A stretch of DNA of 64,000 nucleotides from Flavobacteriales bacterium (GTDB lineage Bacteria; Bacteroidota; Bacteroidia; NS11-12g; UBA9320): the NCBI GenBank assembly GCA_020635435.1, contig JACJZU010000003.1:310001-374000 (forward strand), read 5' to 3'. Of the stretch, positions 39,898-48,643 are shown piece by piece. The notes below the pieces were generated by a model, which worked only from the letters and a program-made list of their open reading frames with translations, was not told the origin of the DNA and searched no databases. Positions within the stretch are counted from its first letter, which is position 1; every line of letters starts with the position of its first letter. The position numbers and the translations under genes were made by a program.

Positions 39898-40635
39898 CTA
39901 AATCAATTTCTTTTCTTCTCGCAAAAGATCTATGAGCTTTCCGGCCTCTGCAGCATCTATGAGCTTTACAGCGCCTTTGGCCTCCGGCAATTCAAATGAG
40001 GCGTATGCCGTACTTCCTGAACTTACAGTAGCCGGGATGACCTGAAGCGGTTTCGTCCGGGCCTGCATGATGCCTCGCATGTTGGGTATACGCGGCTCAC
40101 AAAGATCCTTTTGTGCCGTTACCACGCAGGGCATGGTGCAGCTCACTTTCTCCCTGCCGCCATCAATATCCCGGGTGGCAAGGACTCGTCCGTTCTCAAT
40201 ATCCACTTTCGTAGCGATGTTCACCAGGGCATAGCCGAGCAGTTCCGAGAGAATAGGGCCAACCTGTCCTCCGTTGAAATCGATGGACTCCCGTCCGGCC
40301 ATGATCAGATCATAGCCTTTATCACCGGCATATGCCGCAATTTCCATTGCCACTTCCATACCATCATTGGCCTGTGCGTCTACGCGAATGGCGGAAGCCG
40401 CACCGATCGCCAATGCCTTGCGCATGATCGGCTCCACCGATGCATCGCCCACAGTGATGATGTGAACCTCACCGCCTTGCTGTTCAGTAAGTTCGAGAGC
40501 ACGTGTAAGCGCTAGTTCGTCATAAGGGTTGATGATGAACTGCACGCCGCTCGAGTTGAATTTTGTATTGTTTTCAGTAAAGGTGATTTTTGTGGTCGTA
40601 TCAGGTACCGCACTTACACAAACGAGTATTTTCAT
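39898..40635 (-). CDS. etfB: Electron transfer flavoprotein subunit beta
   Basis: The partner of EtfA; it carries the AMP-binding and dehydrogenase-recognition surfaces. It has 245 residues, typical length. It starts M-K-I-L-V-C-V-S-A-V-P-D-T and contains G-R-E-S-I-D-F-N-G-G-Q-V-G-P near 120. A longer frame back to 40698 would include the -7 box and overlap the divergent gene, so ATG 40635 is chosen. Confidence 0.95.
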   Translation of the reverse strand: MKILVCVSAVPDTTTKITFTENNTKFNSSGVQFIINPYDELALTRALELTEQQGGEVHIITVGDASVEPIMRKALAIGAASAIRVDAQANDGMEVAMEIAAYAGDKGYDLIMAGRESIDFNGGQVGPILSELLGYALVNIATKVDIENGRVLATRDIDGGREKVSCTMPCVVTAQKDLCEPRIPNMRGIMQARTKPLQVIPATVSSGSTAYASFELPEAKGAVKLIDAAEAGKLIDLLREEKKLI

Positions 40636-40663
40636 ATCCCTTTTCTTCTCGGTTAACGTGGTG

Positions 40664-40671
40664 CAAAAGTA
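40664..40671 (-). promoter_or_regulatory. -7 promoter box (TACTTTTG) of the etfBA operon
   Basis: Exact TAnnTTTG match on the minus strand, 28 bp before the etfB ATG. Confidence 0.45.
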
Positions 40672-40696
40672 GCTAAATTTCGAACGCATAAAGGCC

Positions 40697-41017
40697 ATGA
40701 AGACCAGACTTGATCAGCTCAAGGAATTTCTCGAAAAAGAACCCGATGATCCCTTTCTGAACTATGCTCTTGCCATGGAAACAGAGTCAGCCGGGGACCG
40801 GCAAAGAGCGCTCGACATACTCCGCACACTCAGGAACACACATCCCGATTACACTGCTACCTATTACCATCTTGGCAGGCTTTTACTTGAATTTGGGAAA
40901 AGAGACGAGGCTCTGGCCATCTTTGAAGAAGGCGTGAAACGGACAAGGGCAAAAAAAGAACAACATCTGCTCGCCGAATTACAATCCGCTCTGAACAACT
41001 TACTCTACGACGAATGA
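40697..41017 (+). CDS. Tetratricopeptide repeat protein
   Basis: Protein of 106 residues made of about two and a half TPR units: N-Y-A-L-A-M-E near 20, then the clear consensus A-T-Y-Y-H-L-G-R-L-L-L-E-F-G-K-R-D-E-A near 55-73. No signal peptide, so probably a cytoplasmic protein-interaction module. It overlaps the following thioesterase gene by 4 bp (ATGA). Confidence 0.8.
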   Translation: MKTRLDQLKEFLEKEPDDPFLNYALAMETESAGDRQRALDILRTLRNTHPDYTATYYHLGRLLLEFGKRDEALAIFEEGVKRTRAKKEQHLLAELQSALNNLLYDE

Positions 41018-41499
41018 ACGAAGATCCTTCATACCACGTAAGCAACCCACATTTTGAAGAAGATATCCGTGAAAGACTCAAACGTCAATTTTTCATGAAA
41101 CTCGTCGGGTTCGAGTTAACGGAGATCAAACCCGGAAAGGTGATCGGTGAACTGGAAATTGAGGAAAAGCATCTGCAACAGAATTACTTCGTTCATGGAG
41201 GTGTAATGGCTACGTGCGCCGATATTGTGATGGGTTTTGCGGCCTATTCCCTGCTTCCTCCGGGCTTTGGAGTCGTTACTGTAGATCTTCAGGTGAGTTA
41301 CCTGCACCCCGGTGTGGGAACGCGCTTAAAAGCAGAAGGCCTGGTCACCAAAGCGGGCAGGAACATTACCTTTTGCGAAGGTTCCATTTACATGCTCCAA
41401 AAAGGAGAGTGGGTGCGCACCAACAGGACTACGGCAACGATGTACAAGGTGGATGCCCACCTGAATCTGGACAGAGCAGATAAACAAACTTCGAAATGA
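41014..41499 (+). CDS. PaaI-type hotdog thioesterase
   Basis: Protein of 161 residues with the hotdog fold. The helix signature N-Y-F-V-H-G-G-V-M-A-T-C-A-D near 60 is the usual active-site region, followed by the long strands V-V-T-V-D-L-Q-V-S-Y-L. It probably hydrolyses acyl- or aryl-CoA thioesters. Overlap with the TPR gene indicates coupling. Confidence 0.85.
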   Translation: MNEDPSYHVSNPHFEEDIRERLKRQFFMKLVGFELTEIKPGKVIGELEIEEKHLQQNYFVHGGVMATCADIVMGFAAYSLLPPGFGVVTVDLQVSYLHPGVGTRLKAEGLVTKAGRNITFCEGSIYMLQKGEWVRTNRTTATMYKVDAHLNLDRADKQTSK

Positions 41500-41574
41500 T
41501 CTCTCGAAAGGACCTGACCCAAGGTGGAAAAAACGATTCGTGCTGAACACCACTGTTGCCTAATATCGCATTGA

Positions 41575-42057
41575 ATGAGTGCACAGGACGAGTTGCGGCT
41601 GAAGGATCTATTTGAAGCGTATTATTCCGGTTTGTGCGATTTTGCCCTCTATTTTCTGGAGGATGCCCAGGAATCAGAGAACGTGGTACAGCAGGTTTTC
41701 GTTGATATTTGGGAGCGACGAGACGAAGTTTTCGGAGAGAAAAGCCTCAAAACCTACCTGTATACCGCTGTTCGCAACCGATGCCTGAATCAACTCAGGA
41801 AAACACAAATAAGTCATCTGGAAGATGAGCATATTGCCGAAGAAGATCCTACGGCAAGGATTGAAATGGCAGAATTGGCCCGATTCATAGAAAAATTGAT
41901 CGATCAACTCCCTACAAAGTGCCGCTATATCTTTCTGCGCAGCCGTAGGGATGGAATGACGTATAAGGAAATTGCCTCGGAGCTGGATATTTCGGTCAGA
42001 ACAGTTGAAAACCAGATCGCAAAGGCGCTGAAATTCTTGAGAAGTAAAATATATTGA
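41575..42057 (+). CDS. ECF RNA polymerase sigma factor (FecI-like, Bacteroidota type)
   Basis: Protein of 160 residues. Region 2 (about 10-75) includes F-V-D-I-W-E-R-R and Y-L-Y-T-A-V-R-N-R-C-L-N. Region 4 (about 105-155) has R-S-R-R-D-G-M-T-Y-K-E-I-A-S-E-L-D-I-S-V-R-T-V-E with its helix-turn-helix. It would direct polymerase to the genes below when released by the FecR protein. It starts the locus sigma, 50-residue module, FecR, TonB receptor, DUF4249. Confidence 0.92.
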   Translation: MSAQDELRLKDLFEAYYSGLCDFALYFLEDAQESENVVQQVFVDIWERRDEVFGEKSLKTYLYTAVRNRCLNQLRKTQISHLEDEHIAEEDPTARIEMAELARFIEKLIDQLPTKCRYIFLRSRRDGMTYKEIASELDISVRTVENQIAKALKFLRSKIY

Positions 42058-42110
42058 ACTCATAATCAGCCGTTTGCAAATTTTTATGGATCTGGAATAG
42101 GGGTAAAGCC

Positions 42111-42132
42111 TTGTTCAGATGTATTAGAACAA
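42111..42132 (+). promoter_or_regulatory. Inverted repeat TTGTTC-N10-GAACAA
   Basis: A perfect 6-bp inverted repeat with a 10-bp spacer, 13 bp before the ATG of the 50-residue gene. It may be an operator or part of a promoter for that gene and fecR. No known binding protein can be assigned. Confidence 0.35.
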
Positions 42133-42145
42133 AGCGATACTGAAA

Positions 42146-42298
42146 ATGAACTACGTAAGTGGAAATTTGATCTTGAGGTACTTGTCACAACAATGCTCCG
42201 ATAACGAGGCTCGCGAGTTGAACAGTTGGTTGGAGGAGAGTTCTCAAAATCAGCAGACCTTCAATTACCTGAAGTTGATCTGGAGCCAGTTGAACTGA
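42146..42298 (+). CDS. Free-standing FecR N-terminal-type (anti-sigma) module, 50 residues
   Basis: Open frame with ATG start and TGA stop, 2 bp before the FecR ATG. The product has N-L-I-L-R-Y-L-S-Q-Q-C-S-D-N-E-A-R-E-L-N then W-L-E-E-S-S-Q-N-Q-Q. This is the pattern of the sigma-binding N-terminal helices of FecR proteins (x-R-Y-L-x-G, W-L, N near the third helix). There is no membrane helix or signal. The full-length FecR beside it carries its own such domain, so this is an extra soluble copy. It might bind the sigma factor alone, compete with FecR, or be a remnant of a domain duplication. Confidence 0.65.
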   Translation: MNYVSGNLILRYLSQQCSDNEARELNSWLEESSQNQQTFNYLKLIWSQLN

Positions 42299-42300
42299 AC

Positions 42301-43242
42301 ATGTCTGAACTGAAGGACGACATACTGATTGCCCGCTATTTGGAAGGCGGTTTAAATGCTCAGGAGCATGCTGAGCTTGAAATGCGCCGGAAAGATCCGG
42401 ACTTTGAGGACGTACTCAACAGATCGATCCGGATCGCCCGCATTTCCGGGGACTATCCGGTTTCCGGGAAATGGAATTCTTCCAAAGCCTGGGATACCAT
42501 ATCCGCACGTATCGAACGCTCCGATGCAGTATCTACACCCCGACCTATGCGTTTTCCGAAGAGATCATGGATCGGAATCGCTGCCGCTGTGCTCATTTTA
42601 TCAGGTTTGTGGATTCTCCAGAAAAGTGCTGAACATTACGGCGACGGAGGAACTATTTCCGCAACTACGGAAGCGATCACTACCTCATTGCCGGATGGAT
42701 CTGTTGTCACTCTCGATCGAGGGGCACGCATCGATCTGCCTTCTGAATTTGGTGTTCGATCGAGGAAAATGAAGGCCGAGGGTCGAATTCACTTTGATGT
42801 GCTGCCGGGCGAGCACGCATTTGTCGTACACTCGAAACCATTTACCATTCGGGTAGTTGGAACCGGATTCACGCTCGATACCAGGGCAGAGGGATCCGTT
42901 GATGTTGACCATGGAAAGGTAGAAGTAGGATACCGAAACCAGATCGTTCGCGTGGAACAGGGCCAACATGTTGAGCTGATCAAGGGAGCATTGCTTTCCG
43001 GAAAGCATACATCCGATCTTTGGTTTGATGCTGTATGGAATTTTGAGGAAGTCCCATTGCGTACAGTTGTGGATCAGGCTGAAAGGATCTTTGGAATAGA
43101 CATCGAATTGCCAGAGACCTATTTATCCAATGCGATCACCTTGCATATGAATACGCCCGGTAAAGAAGTTGTGATCCGTACAATTTCCCGTTTAACAGGC
43201 TTGCAGTCTCGACAAGAGGGCAACCGGGTTTTGTTCAATTAA
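42301..43242 (+). CDS. FecR-family anti-sigma regulator
   Basis: Protein of 313 residues. A cytoplasmic N-terminal module (about 5-50, D-D-I-L-I-A-R-Y-L-E-G-G) binds the sigma factor in this family. A single membrane helix (about 89-107) leads to the periplasmic FecR domain (about 125-215, T-S-L-P-D-G-S-V-V-T-L) and a C-terminal STN-like DUF4974 domain (about 230-310). It passes the ligand signal from the receptor to the sigma factor. ATG at 42301 follows the 50-residue gene by 2 bp, so translation is probably coupled. Confidence 0.9.
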   Translation: MSELKDDILIARYLEGGLNAQEHAELEMRRKDPDFEDVLNRSIRIARISGDYPVSGKWNSSKAWDTISARIERSDAVSTPRPMRFPKRSWIGIAAAVLILSGLWILQKSAEHYGDGGTISATTEAITTSLPDGSVVTLDRGARIDLPSEFGVRSRKMKAEGRIHFDVLPGEHAFVVHSKPFTIRVVGTGFTLDTRAEGSVDVDHGKVEVGYRNQIVRVEQGQHVELIKGALLSGKHTSDLWFDAVWNFEEVPLRTVVDQAERIFGIDIELPETYLSNAITLHMNTPGKEVVIRTISRLTGLQSRQEGNRVLFN

Positions 43243-43257
43243 ACTTAGCTTTACAGG

Positions 43258-45861
43258 GTGGTTTGGTGGAGAACCCTCTGTACAATAGCGACCGTAGTCA
43301 CCATATGGTTCATGTCGGTTTGGCCGACCTTACTTCACGCGCAATGCCCTGATCTCGAGCGACAAGTTCATATCAAATCAGGACTACATTCGGCAAGATC
43401 CATTCTAACTCAGATCGAACGATCCTCCGAAATTAGGTTCAGTTATAATTTACAGGACCTTAAAGGCGTTAGTTTCAACATTTCCGAGACCAAGAGCACG
43501 ATCAACTCCGTGCTTAATTATACCTTGGCACAAAGGGGGTTTGAATTCGAATGCATTTCTGAGAATAGCGTACTCGTTTATAAGAAGGTCCGGGATCCTG
43601 AGATCGACCTTACCGGTTTTGTTATTGACAGTGAAAATCTGGGACCTGTTGCAGATGCAGTTGTTTACAGTCGCAAGAAGGGTTGGACCATCTGTGATGC
43701 AGACGGTTTCTTCCAGATAAGGGATCTCCCGGTTCCCGATACCCTTCTGATCGTGATGCCCGGTTTTGTTACAGCTTTTTTTCCCATCTCGGGTAAAAAT
43801 GAACAGGTGGAGATCCGGCTCCATTCAGATTCGGCCCTGAAAGAGGTGCTCATCTCGGGTCGTGATAGTCTGCTGTTAGGAAATTTCAAAGGTGGGTGGA
43901 TGGTCAATACAGGGCGATTGAGTTCTTTCCCCACGTTCAGTGTGACACCCGGCGTATTGAACAATCTTGCACTGCTCCCGGGATTGCAAAGTGCATTTGA
44001 AGTGAATGGCGGGATCGTAGTTCGGGGTGGAGACCTCAATCAGAATCTCGTACTCATGGACGGGCTCGAGATCTATAACCCCACGCATTCATTCGGTATG
44101 TTCGGAGTGTTCTCCGGTAATTCCCTTCAATCCGTCGAATTGTACAAGGGCAATTTCCCGAGTCGTTTCAGCGGACGGGCTTCTTCCGTGATGCAAATGC
44201 GTTCCAAGCAAGGAGATCTGCGCAAGTGGAATGGAGTTGCTACGTTCAATCCGCTCTTTACATCCATCGATGTCAATGGGCCCTTGAAGAAGGAGCGTAC
44301 CGGCATGAACCTGAGCATGCGACGTTCGCTTACCGATCTGTTTCCGCTGTATTTTGAGCAAATTCAGGAACAGAATGAGATAGACCGGTTTCGGTTCTAT
44401 TTTTTCGATCTCAAGTTGAACGTCGATCACAAGCTGAAATCAAATGGCAAGCTTTATTTCAGCAGTTATTTGGGAGGAGATGTTGGCTATATAAACTCAA
44501 AACAGGAAGAGAATCGTTCGCTGATCGAGCGGGAGGAGAACAGGGATAACTTCAACCAGGGCAATCTGTTGCTACAGGCGGGATGGAAGAGGTGGTGGAA
44601 ATGGCACATAGCCTCTAACATCTCTGCCGGCGTGACACAATATCGCTTCGATCTTCGCAATCGATACGATCTCAGTTTCAAATCGGATACCCTCGATTAT
44701 ACACGCGCCACACAATTCAAGTACCGGACTCAGATCCGCGACTACCAGATACGGGCCGATCTGAGCAGAAAAGACCGCTTCAATGGTATCTGGAATGCCG
44801 GATCGCAGTTCATTTTACACGATTTCATCCCGAACCGGTCTTTCTATTCCGTAACCGAAAATGGGCGGATCGCGCAGGAAGCGGAGCGAAATAATGGGCA
44901 GGGGAATGCACAGGAGTTGAGGAATTACATCGAGTACAACGGGAAATGGCGCAACCTCGAGGCAAACATGGGTGTCACGGGATCCTATTTCAAGAACGAC
45001 AGAGCCTACCGATTGCTGCAACCACGTGTGAATGCCACTTATTCGATCAAGCCTGCCTTGAGCATTCATGCAGGTTACGGGAAAACATCCCAATTCCTGC
45101 ACGCAATTCCGAATAATAACACAGGCCTTCCATTTAACGTTTGGGTCCCTGCAGACTCTGAAATACCTCCCGTGACAACCGAACAATTTGAAACCGGACT
45201 GCGATGGGATATTTCGGAGAAGTATGCTTTAAGCGTAGATGCTTACACACGGAGCATGAATAATGTACTGGCTTATCGGTTCAATATCCTCGACCTGATC
45301 TCTGCATGGCACGAAACCGTGATCAGTGGATCGGGAAGATCGAAGGGACTTGAGTTTCTGGCCTTGAAGTCACAGGGGAACCTAACCGGATGGATCAAAT
45401 ACTCCCTTTCGCGCACCGACCGTTCATTTGCCGAATTCAACGATGGGAATTGGTTCCCTTTTCAATTTGATCGCAGACACGATCTGGCCGTTGTGGCACG
45501 ACAGCGGATCAGCCGCAATTGGCAACTCGGACTGAGCACAGTATATACGAGCGGTCATTACATCACAATACCCGAAACGCAGTACCTGATCTATCTTGAA
45601 GGTGAACCGAGGCTGATCTCACAATTTGGTAGAATGAACAATCTGCAGGTTCCGGACTATTTCAGGATGGATGCCGGAATCACGTATAGTCGTAATTCAG
45701 GGAAATTCCGACACGTATTCAGCATGAACGTCTACAACCTTACAAACCGGATCAATGTATACTACGTTACCGCAACCATTCAGGATGATGGTGTGACCCG
45801 TATCGAACCGGTATCCTTATTGCCTATTCTTCCATCGTTAAGCTATGCCCTACATTTTTGA
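43258..45861 (+). CDS. TonB-dependent receptor with STN signalling domain
   Basis: Protein of 867 residues when started at the GTG. A signal peptide ends near L-L-H-A-Q (about 29). The STN/secretin-type signalling domain (about 35-110, A-R-S-I-L-T-Q-I-E-R-S-S) would touch FecR. A carboxypeptidase-regulatory domain (about 116-195), a plug (about 225-320, L-L-P-G-L-Q-S-A and I-V-V-R-G-G) and a barrel ending S-Y-A-L-H-F follow. It is the transducer of the upstream sigma/FecR pair. An ATG at 43312 is an alternative start but would cut the signal peptide. The ligand is unknown. Confidence 0.9.
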   Translation: MVWWRTLCTIATVVTIWFMSVWPTLLHAQCPDLERQVHIKSGLHSARSILTQIERSSEIRFSYNLQDLKGVSFNISETKSTINSVLNYTLAQRGFEFECISENSVLVYKKVRDPEIDLTGFVIDSENLGPVADAVVYSRKKGWTICDADGFFQIRDLPVPDTLLIVMPGFVTAFFPISGKNEQVEIRLHSDSALKEVLISGRDSLLLGNFKGGWMVNTGRLSSFPTFSVTPGVLNNLALLPGLQSAFEVNGGIVVRGGDLNQNLVLMDGLEIYNPTHSFGMFGVFSGNSLQSVELYKGNFPSRFSGRASSVMQMRSKQGDLRKWNGVATFNPLFTSIDVNGPLKKERTGMNLSMRRSLTDLFPLYFEQIQEQNEIDRFRFYFFDLKLNVDHKLKSNGKLYFSSYLGGDVGYINSKQEENRSLIEREENRDNFNQGNLLLQAGWKRWWKWHIASNISAGVTQYRFDLRNRYDLSFKSDTLDYTRATQFKYRTQIRDYQIRADLSRKDRFNGIWNAGSQFILHDFIPNRSFYSVTENGRIAQEAERNNGQGNAQELRNYIEYNGKWRNLEANMGVTGSYFKNDRAYRLLQPRVNATYSIKPALSIHAGYGKTSQFLHAIPNNNTGLPFNVWVPADSEIPPVTTEQFETGLRWDISEKYALSVDAYTRSMNNVLAYRFNILDLISAWHETVISGSGRSKGLEFLALKSQGNLTGWIKYSLSRTDRSFAEFNDGNWFPFQFDRRHDLAVVARQRISRNWQLGLSTVYTSGHYITIPETQYLIYLEGEPRLISQFGRMNNLQVPDYFRMDAGITYSRNSGKFRHVFSMNVYNLTNRINVYYVTATIQDDGVTRIEPVSLLPILPSLSYALHF

Positions 45862-46756
45862 TCGAATCCTGGTTTGTATGGCATGCCTGATCCTGTTGGG
45901 CTGTCGGGATGAATTCATCTTTGAATCGGGTGATCCGGAACCTGTCTTGGTGGTTGAGGGGCATTTTGTGAGTGGGAGCGAAGTGGCATTCCGATTAAGA
46001 GAGAGTGCCCCAGCCTTTTCGGGTGCTCGTCTGGATCAAAAGATCAATGGGGCCGTGGCTCGCTTGTACATCAATGATGTCCTTTTTGGAAGTGTTCCCC
46101 AGAACAGCGATGGTTATTATGTACAGAAAGTCCCGTTGAAATCGGGAGATAAAGTGGAACTGGTGATCCGAAAGGACGAATACCCGCTCGTAACTTGCAG
46201 GGATCAGATGCCAACCGAAATTGACGTCCTTTCGGTGGACTCTACACGCACCATAGGCCAGACACTGGGAATGCGCATGCGCTTCCGAGACCCGGTTGGA
46301 ATGAATTTTTACGAGCTACATGTGAATGTATTGATTCATGAATACACCGATTTTGATGGTGAACAGCCGACGGATTCCGTTCTGGTCTCCATTCCGGCCC
46401 GATTCAGTTCGGCCAATAAGATCTTCTTCTCAGAGAATAATCTACTGCGGACCATACCCGGATTCCACTTTTTCAGCGATCAGTTCATCGATGATGAGAT
46501 CTATGATCTCGATATTGGGGTTAACCTGGATATGAGTGATTCCGAAAAGATACTCAGCAAGCCAAGGGCAGTTGTTCTCAACTTCAGAAATGTGACTGAA
46601 AGCCATTTCACTACCCTGAGTGGGCTATTGCTCAATAACGGTGTCTATGGCGGCCCCTTTTCTCATGCGAGCAATGTTGAGGATAACGTAGCAGGTGGAC
46701 TGGGGTTCATGCAATATTACTGGGATCAAACGGACACGCTGTTGTTGATCCCCTGA
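45845..46756 (+). CDS. DUF4249 family lipoprotein (second copy)
   Basis: Protein of 303 residues with lipobox I-L-L-G-C (Cys20), so lipidated. Beta-rich, with the N-terminal V-L-V-V-E-G-H-F region and a C-terminal S-H-A-S-N-V-E-D-N-V segment typical of the family. Its start overlaps the receptor gene by 17 bp. Together with the first receptor/DUF4249 pair, this shows a recurring two-gene unit; the role is probably substrate capture at the cell surface. Confidence 0.8.
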   Translation: MPYIFDRILVCMACLILLGCRDEFIFESGDPEPVLVVEGHFVSGSEVAFRLRESAPAFSGARLDQKINGAVARLYINDVLFGSVPQNSDGYYVQKVPLKSGDKVELVIRKDEYPLVTCRDQMPTEIDVLSVDSTRTIGQTLGMRMRFRDPVGMNFYELHVNVLIHEYTDFDGEQPTDSVLVSIPARFSSANKIFFSENNLLRTIPGFHFFSDQFIDDEIYDLDIGVNLDMSDSEKILSKPRAVVLNFRNVTESHFTTLSGLLLNNGVYGGPFSHASNVEDNVAGGLGFMQYYWDQTDTLLLIP

Positions 46757-48103
46757 TCAATTGTCTATTCGAAGCGTTTCTACGAAATGAATACCGAGTT
46801 CTTTAAGTTGATCGAGCAGTGGTTCATAGATCTCGGGGTAAACAGGGCGGATGCAACCGCGTCGGGTAATGCTCCCTTCCAACAACAATTTTGAGCCGAG
46901 TGCAAGGGGCAAGCCAACTGTTTTGGACATGGCCGTACGCTGTCGGTCTTCGCCCGTAACCACTAATGAAGCGTTTAGTTCACGCATTACACCCGGGCTG
47001 TCCTTGAAGAGTAGCTTGTGCCACATCACGATCATATCCCGATCCTTAACAGAAAGTGCCCATTTCTTTTCGAGTATATGTTGCAGAACACGGGCGGGCG
47101 ATCCGCTTTTTAATCCGATCGGTGTCTGCTCGAAAATTCCGAGATAAACGAGTCGATCCCAGAGTTCCACATCGTCCTGATCGATCTTCAAATACTGACG
47201 TAATTTGAGTTCAACAGAATCGGTTGGATTATAGGCCAGGAAAGTATTTATAAAATCGCGGTGGGTCATTTCCTCGAGTCCCGGTAATTCATAACTATCG
47301 TCGGTGGCACCCAACTGCACAAAACAATCCCAGGCTTTGCAGAACCCGGGCCTCCTCAAGGTTCCACGATACATTGTACGTACATCATCCAAACCGTACG
47401 TGCTTCGGTATTTGAGTGAATCCCGGTTCGCATAGCCCTCAAACTTGCCGTAACCCTCAATTTCAATGATCTCCGTTCTTCGGAACAACCTGTGATAGGG
47501 GATGAACTTGTACTGGCCCTCCTGAATGAATTTAACCGCACCGCCTTGCCCCGAGATTACAACGTTCCTGGGATTCCAGGTGAATTTATAGCCCCAGGGA
47601 TTATCATCGCATTCAGGTGCGACCAAACCACCCGTGAAACTTTCAAAATGCGTGATAAGTCCACCTTCTCTGCGCACACGATCGATCATGTGCATGGCGG
47701 AAAGATGATCGAGACCCGGATCGAGTCCAAGTTCATTCAAAATGGTTACCCCGGCCTGCCTCGCCCGCTCGTCAAATGCCAGGATCTGATCGGTCAGATA
47801 ACTTGCCGTTGCTACATGGATGCCCAGTTCAACACAACGCTCGATCACCAGGAGGTGAAGATCAGCCGGTAACATGGAGATCACGAGCTTATTTCCCGGT
47901 AGGATCCTAGCCAATTCATCGTAATTCTGAACATCCAGAGCGATAGCATTAACGCCAGGGGCAAATACCATGGACTCAGCAAGAGACAGATCTCTGTCCG
48001 CAATCGTAATTGCCCATTCGCTGGAGAGATGCTTTGCCAGATATTCATGTAAATGAAGTGTTGATCGCCCGGCACCAATGACCAGTATTTTCCCTCTTAG
48101 CAT
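46757..48103 (-). CDS. Saccharopine dehydrogenase-family protein
   Basis: Protein of 448 residues. The N-terminal Rossmann domain has I-L-V-I-G-A-G-R-S-T near 6-15 and D-V-Q-N-Y near 58. The C-terminal saccharopine-reductase domain (about 125-440) has E-L-G-L-D-P-G-L-D-H-L near 145 and T-W-N-P-R-N-V near 185. Members make or split saccharopine in lysine metabolism, or act on related imino acids. The lysine-pathway partner is not in this window, so the direction and substrate are not settled. It ends tail to tail with the DUF4249 gene. Confidence 0.85.
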   Translation of the reverse strand: MLRGKILVIGAGRSTLHLHEYLAKHLSSEWAITIADRDLSLAESMVFAPGVNAIALDVQNYDELARILPGNKLVISMLPADLHLLVIERCVELGIHVATASYLTDQILAFDERARQAGVTILNELGLDPGLDHLSAMHMIDRVRREGGLITHFESFTGGLVAPECDDNPWGYKFTWNPRNVVISGQGGAVKFIQEGQYKFIPYHRLFRRTEIIEIEGYGKFEGYANRDSLKYRSTYGLDDVRTMYRGTLRRPGFCKAWDCFVQLGATDDSYELPGLEEMTHRDFINTFLAYNPTDSVELKLRQYLKIDQDDVELWDRLVYLGIFEQTPIGLKSGSPARVLQHILEKKWALSVKDRDMIVMWHKLLFKDSPGVMRELNASLVVTGEDRQRTAMSKTVGLPLALGSKLLLEGSITRRGCIRPVYPEIYEPLLDQLKELGIHFVETLRIDN

Positions 48104-48168
48104 TAGTATGATCGAATGAGTTTTCGGTGTGCAAGTTAGTTTTTAACAGCCTTTTACTAATTTGGCGA

Positions 48169-48642
48169 ATGGAAATTCGCAAAAACAGCATTATTCGCTA
48201 TGTGGAATACGGTTCTCCAACCGATATTCCTGAAATATTGAGCCTCTCCCAAATGTCGAGGGAAAAGGCATATGCACCCTATTCACGCTTTAAGGTTGGC
48301 GCTGCGGTGAAACTGGACAACGGGGTGTCACTCCCCGGCAACAATCAGGAAAATGCCGCTTATCCGAGTGGATTGTGTGCGGAACGTGTTGCCTTGTTTC
48401 ATGCAGGGGCAGTATATCCTGATGCGCATGTCCTGGAATTGGCTATTTCCATTCAGGCAAATGGAGAACTGAGGAATCTGGACGATCTCGTGTCGCCGTG
48501 TGGAGCTTGTCTGCAGGTTATTGCGGAAACAGAAAGAAGACAAAATCGTGCGATCCGGATTTTGATCGGGGGAGAGAAAGGGTATTACATCGCAGAAGGT
48601 GTGGAGCAATTCCTTCCTTTCCGCTTCAATGCCAGAATCTGA
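48169..48642 (+). CDS. cdd: Cytidine deaminase
   Basis: Pyrimidine-salvage enzyme converting cytidine and deoxycytidine to uridine forms. It has 157 residues, somewhat longer than the B. subtilis-type tetrameric enzyme. Zinc ligands are C70 with proton shuttle E72 (C-A-E-R) and C111/C114 in P-C-G-A-C. The frame opens 42 bp earlier with a GTG, but ATG 48169 leaves a normal N-terminus. Confidence 0.93.
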   Translation: MEIRKNSIIRYVEYGSPTDIPEILSLSQMSREKAYAPYSRFKVGAAVKLDNGVSLPGNNQENAAYPSGLCAERVALFHAGAVYPDAHVLELAISIQANGELRNLDDLVSPCGACLQVIAETERRQNRAIRILIGGEKGYYIAEGVEQFLPFRFNARI

Positions 48643-48643
48643 G

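Noticed and set aside
42146..42300. The 50-residue frame as a frameshifted 5' end of fecR
   Set aside because: The FecR that follows has its own complete N-terminal module and ATG, so joining the frames would give two modules in series, not restore a broken one. A fossil duplication remains possible.
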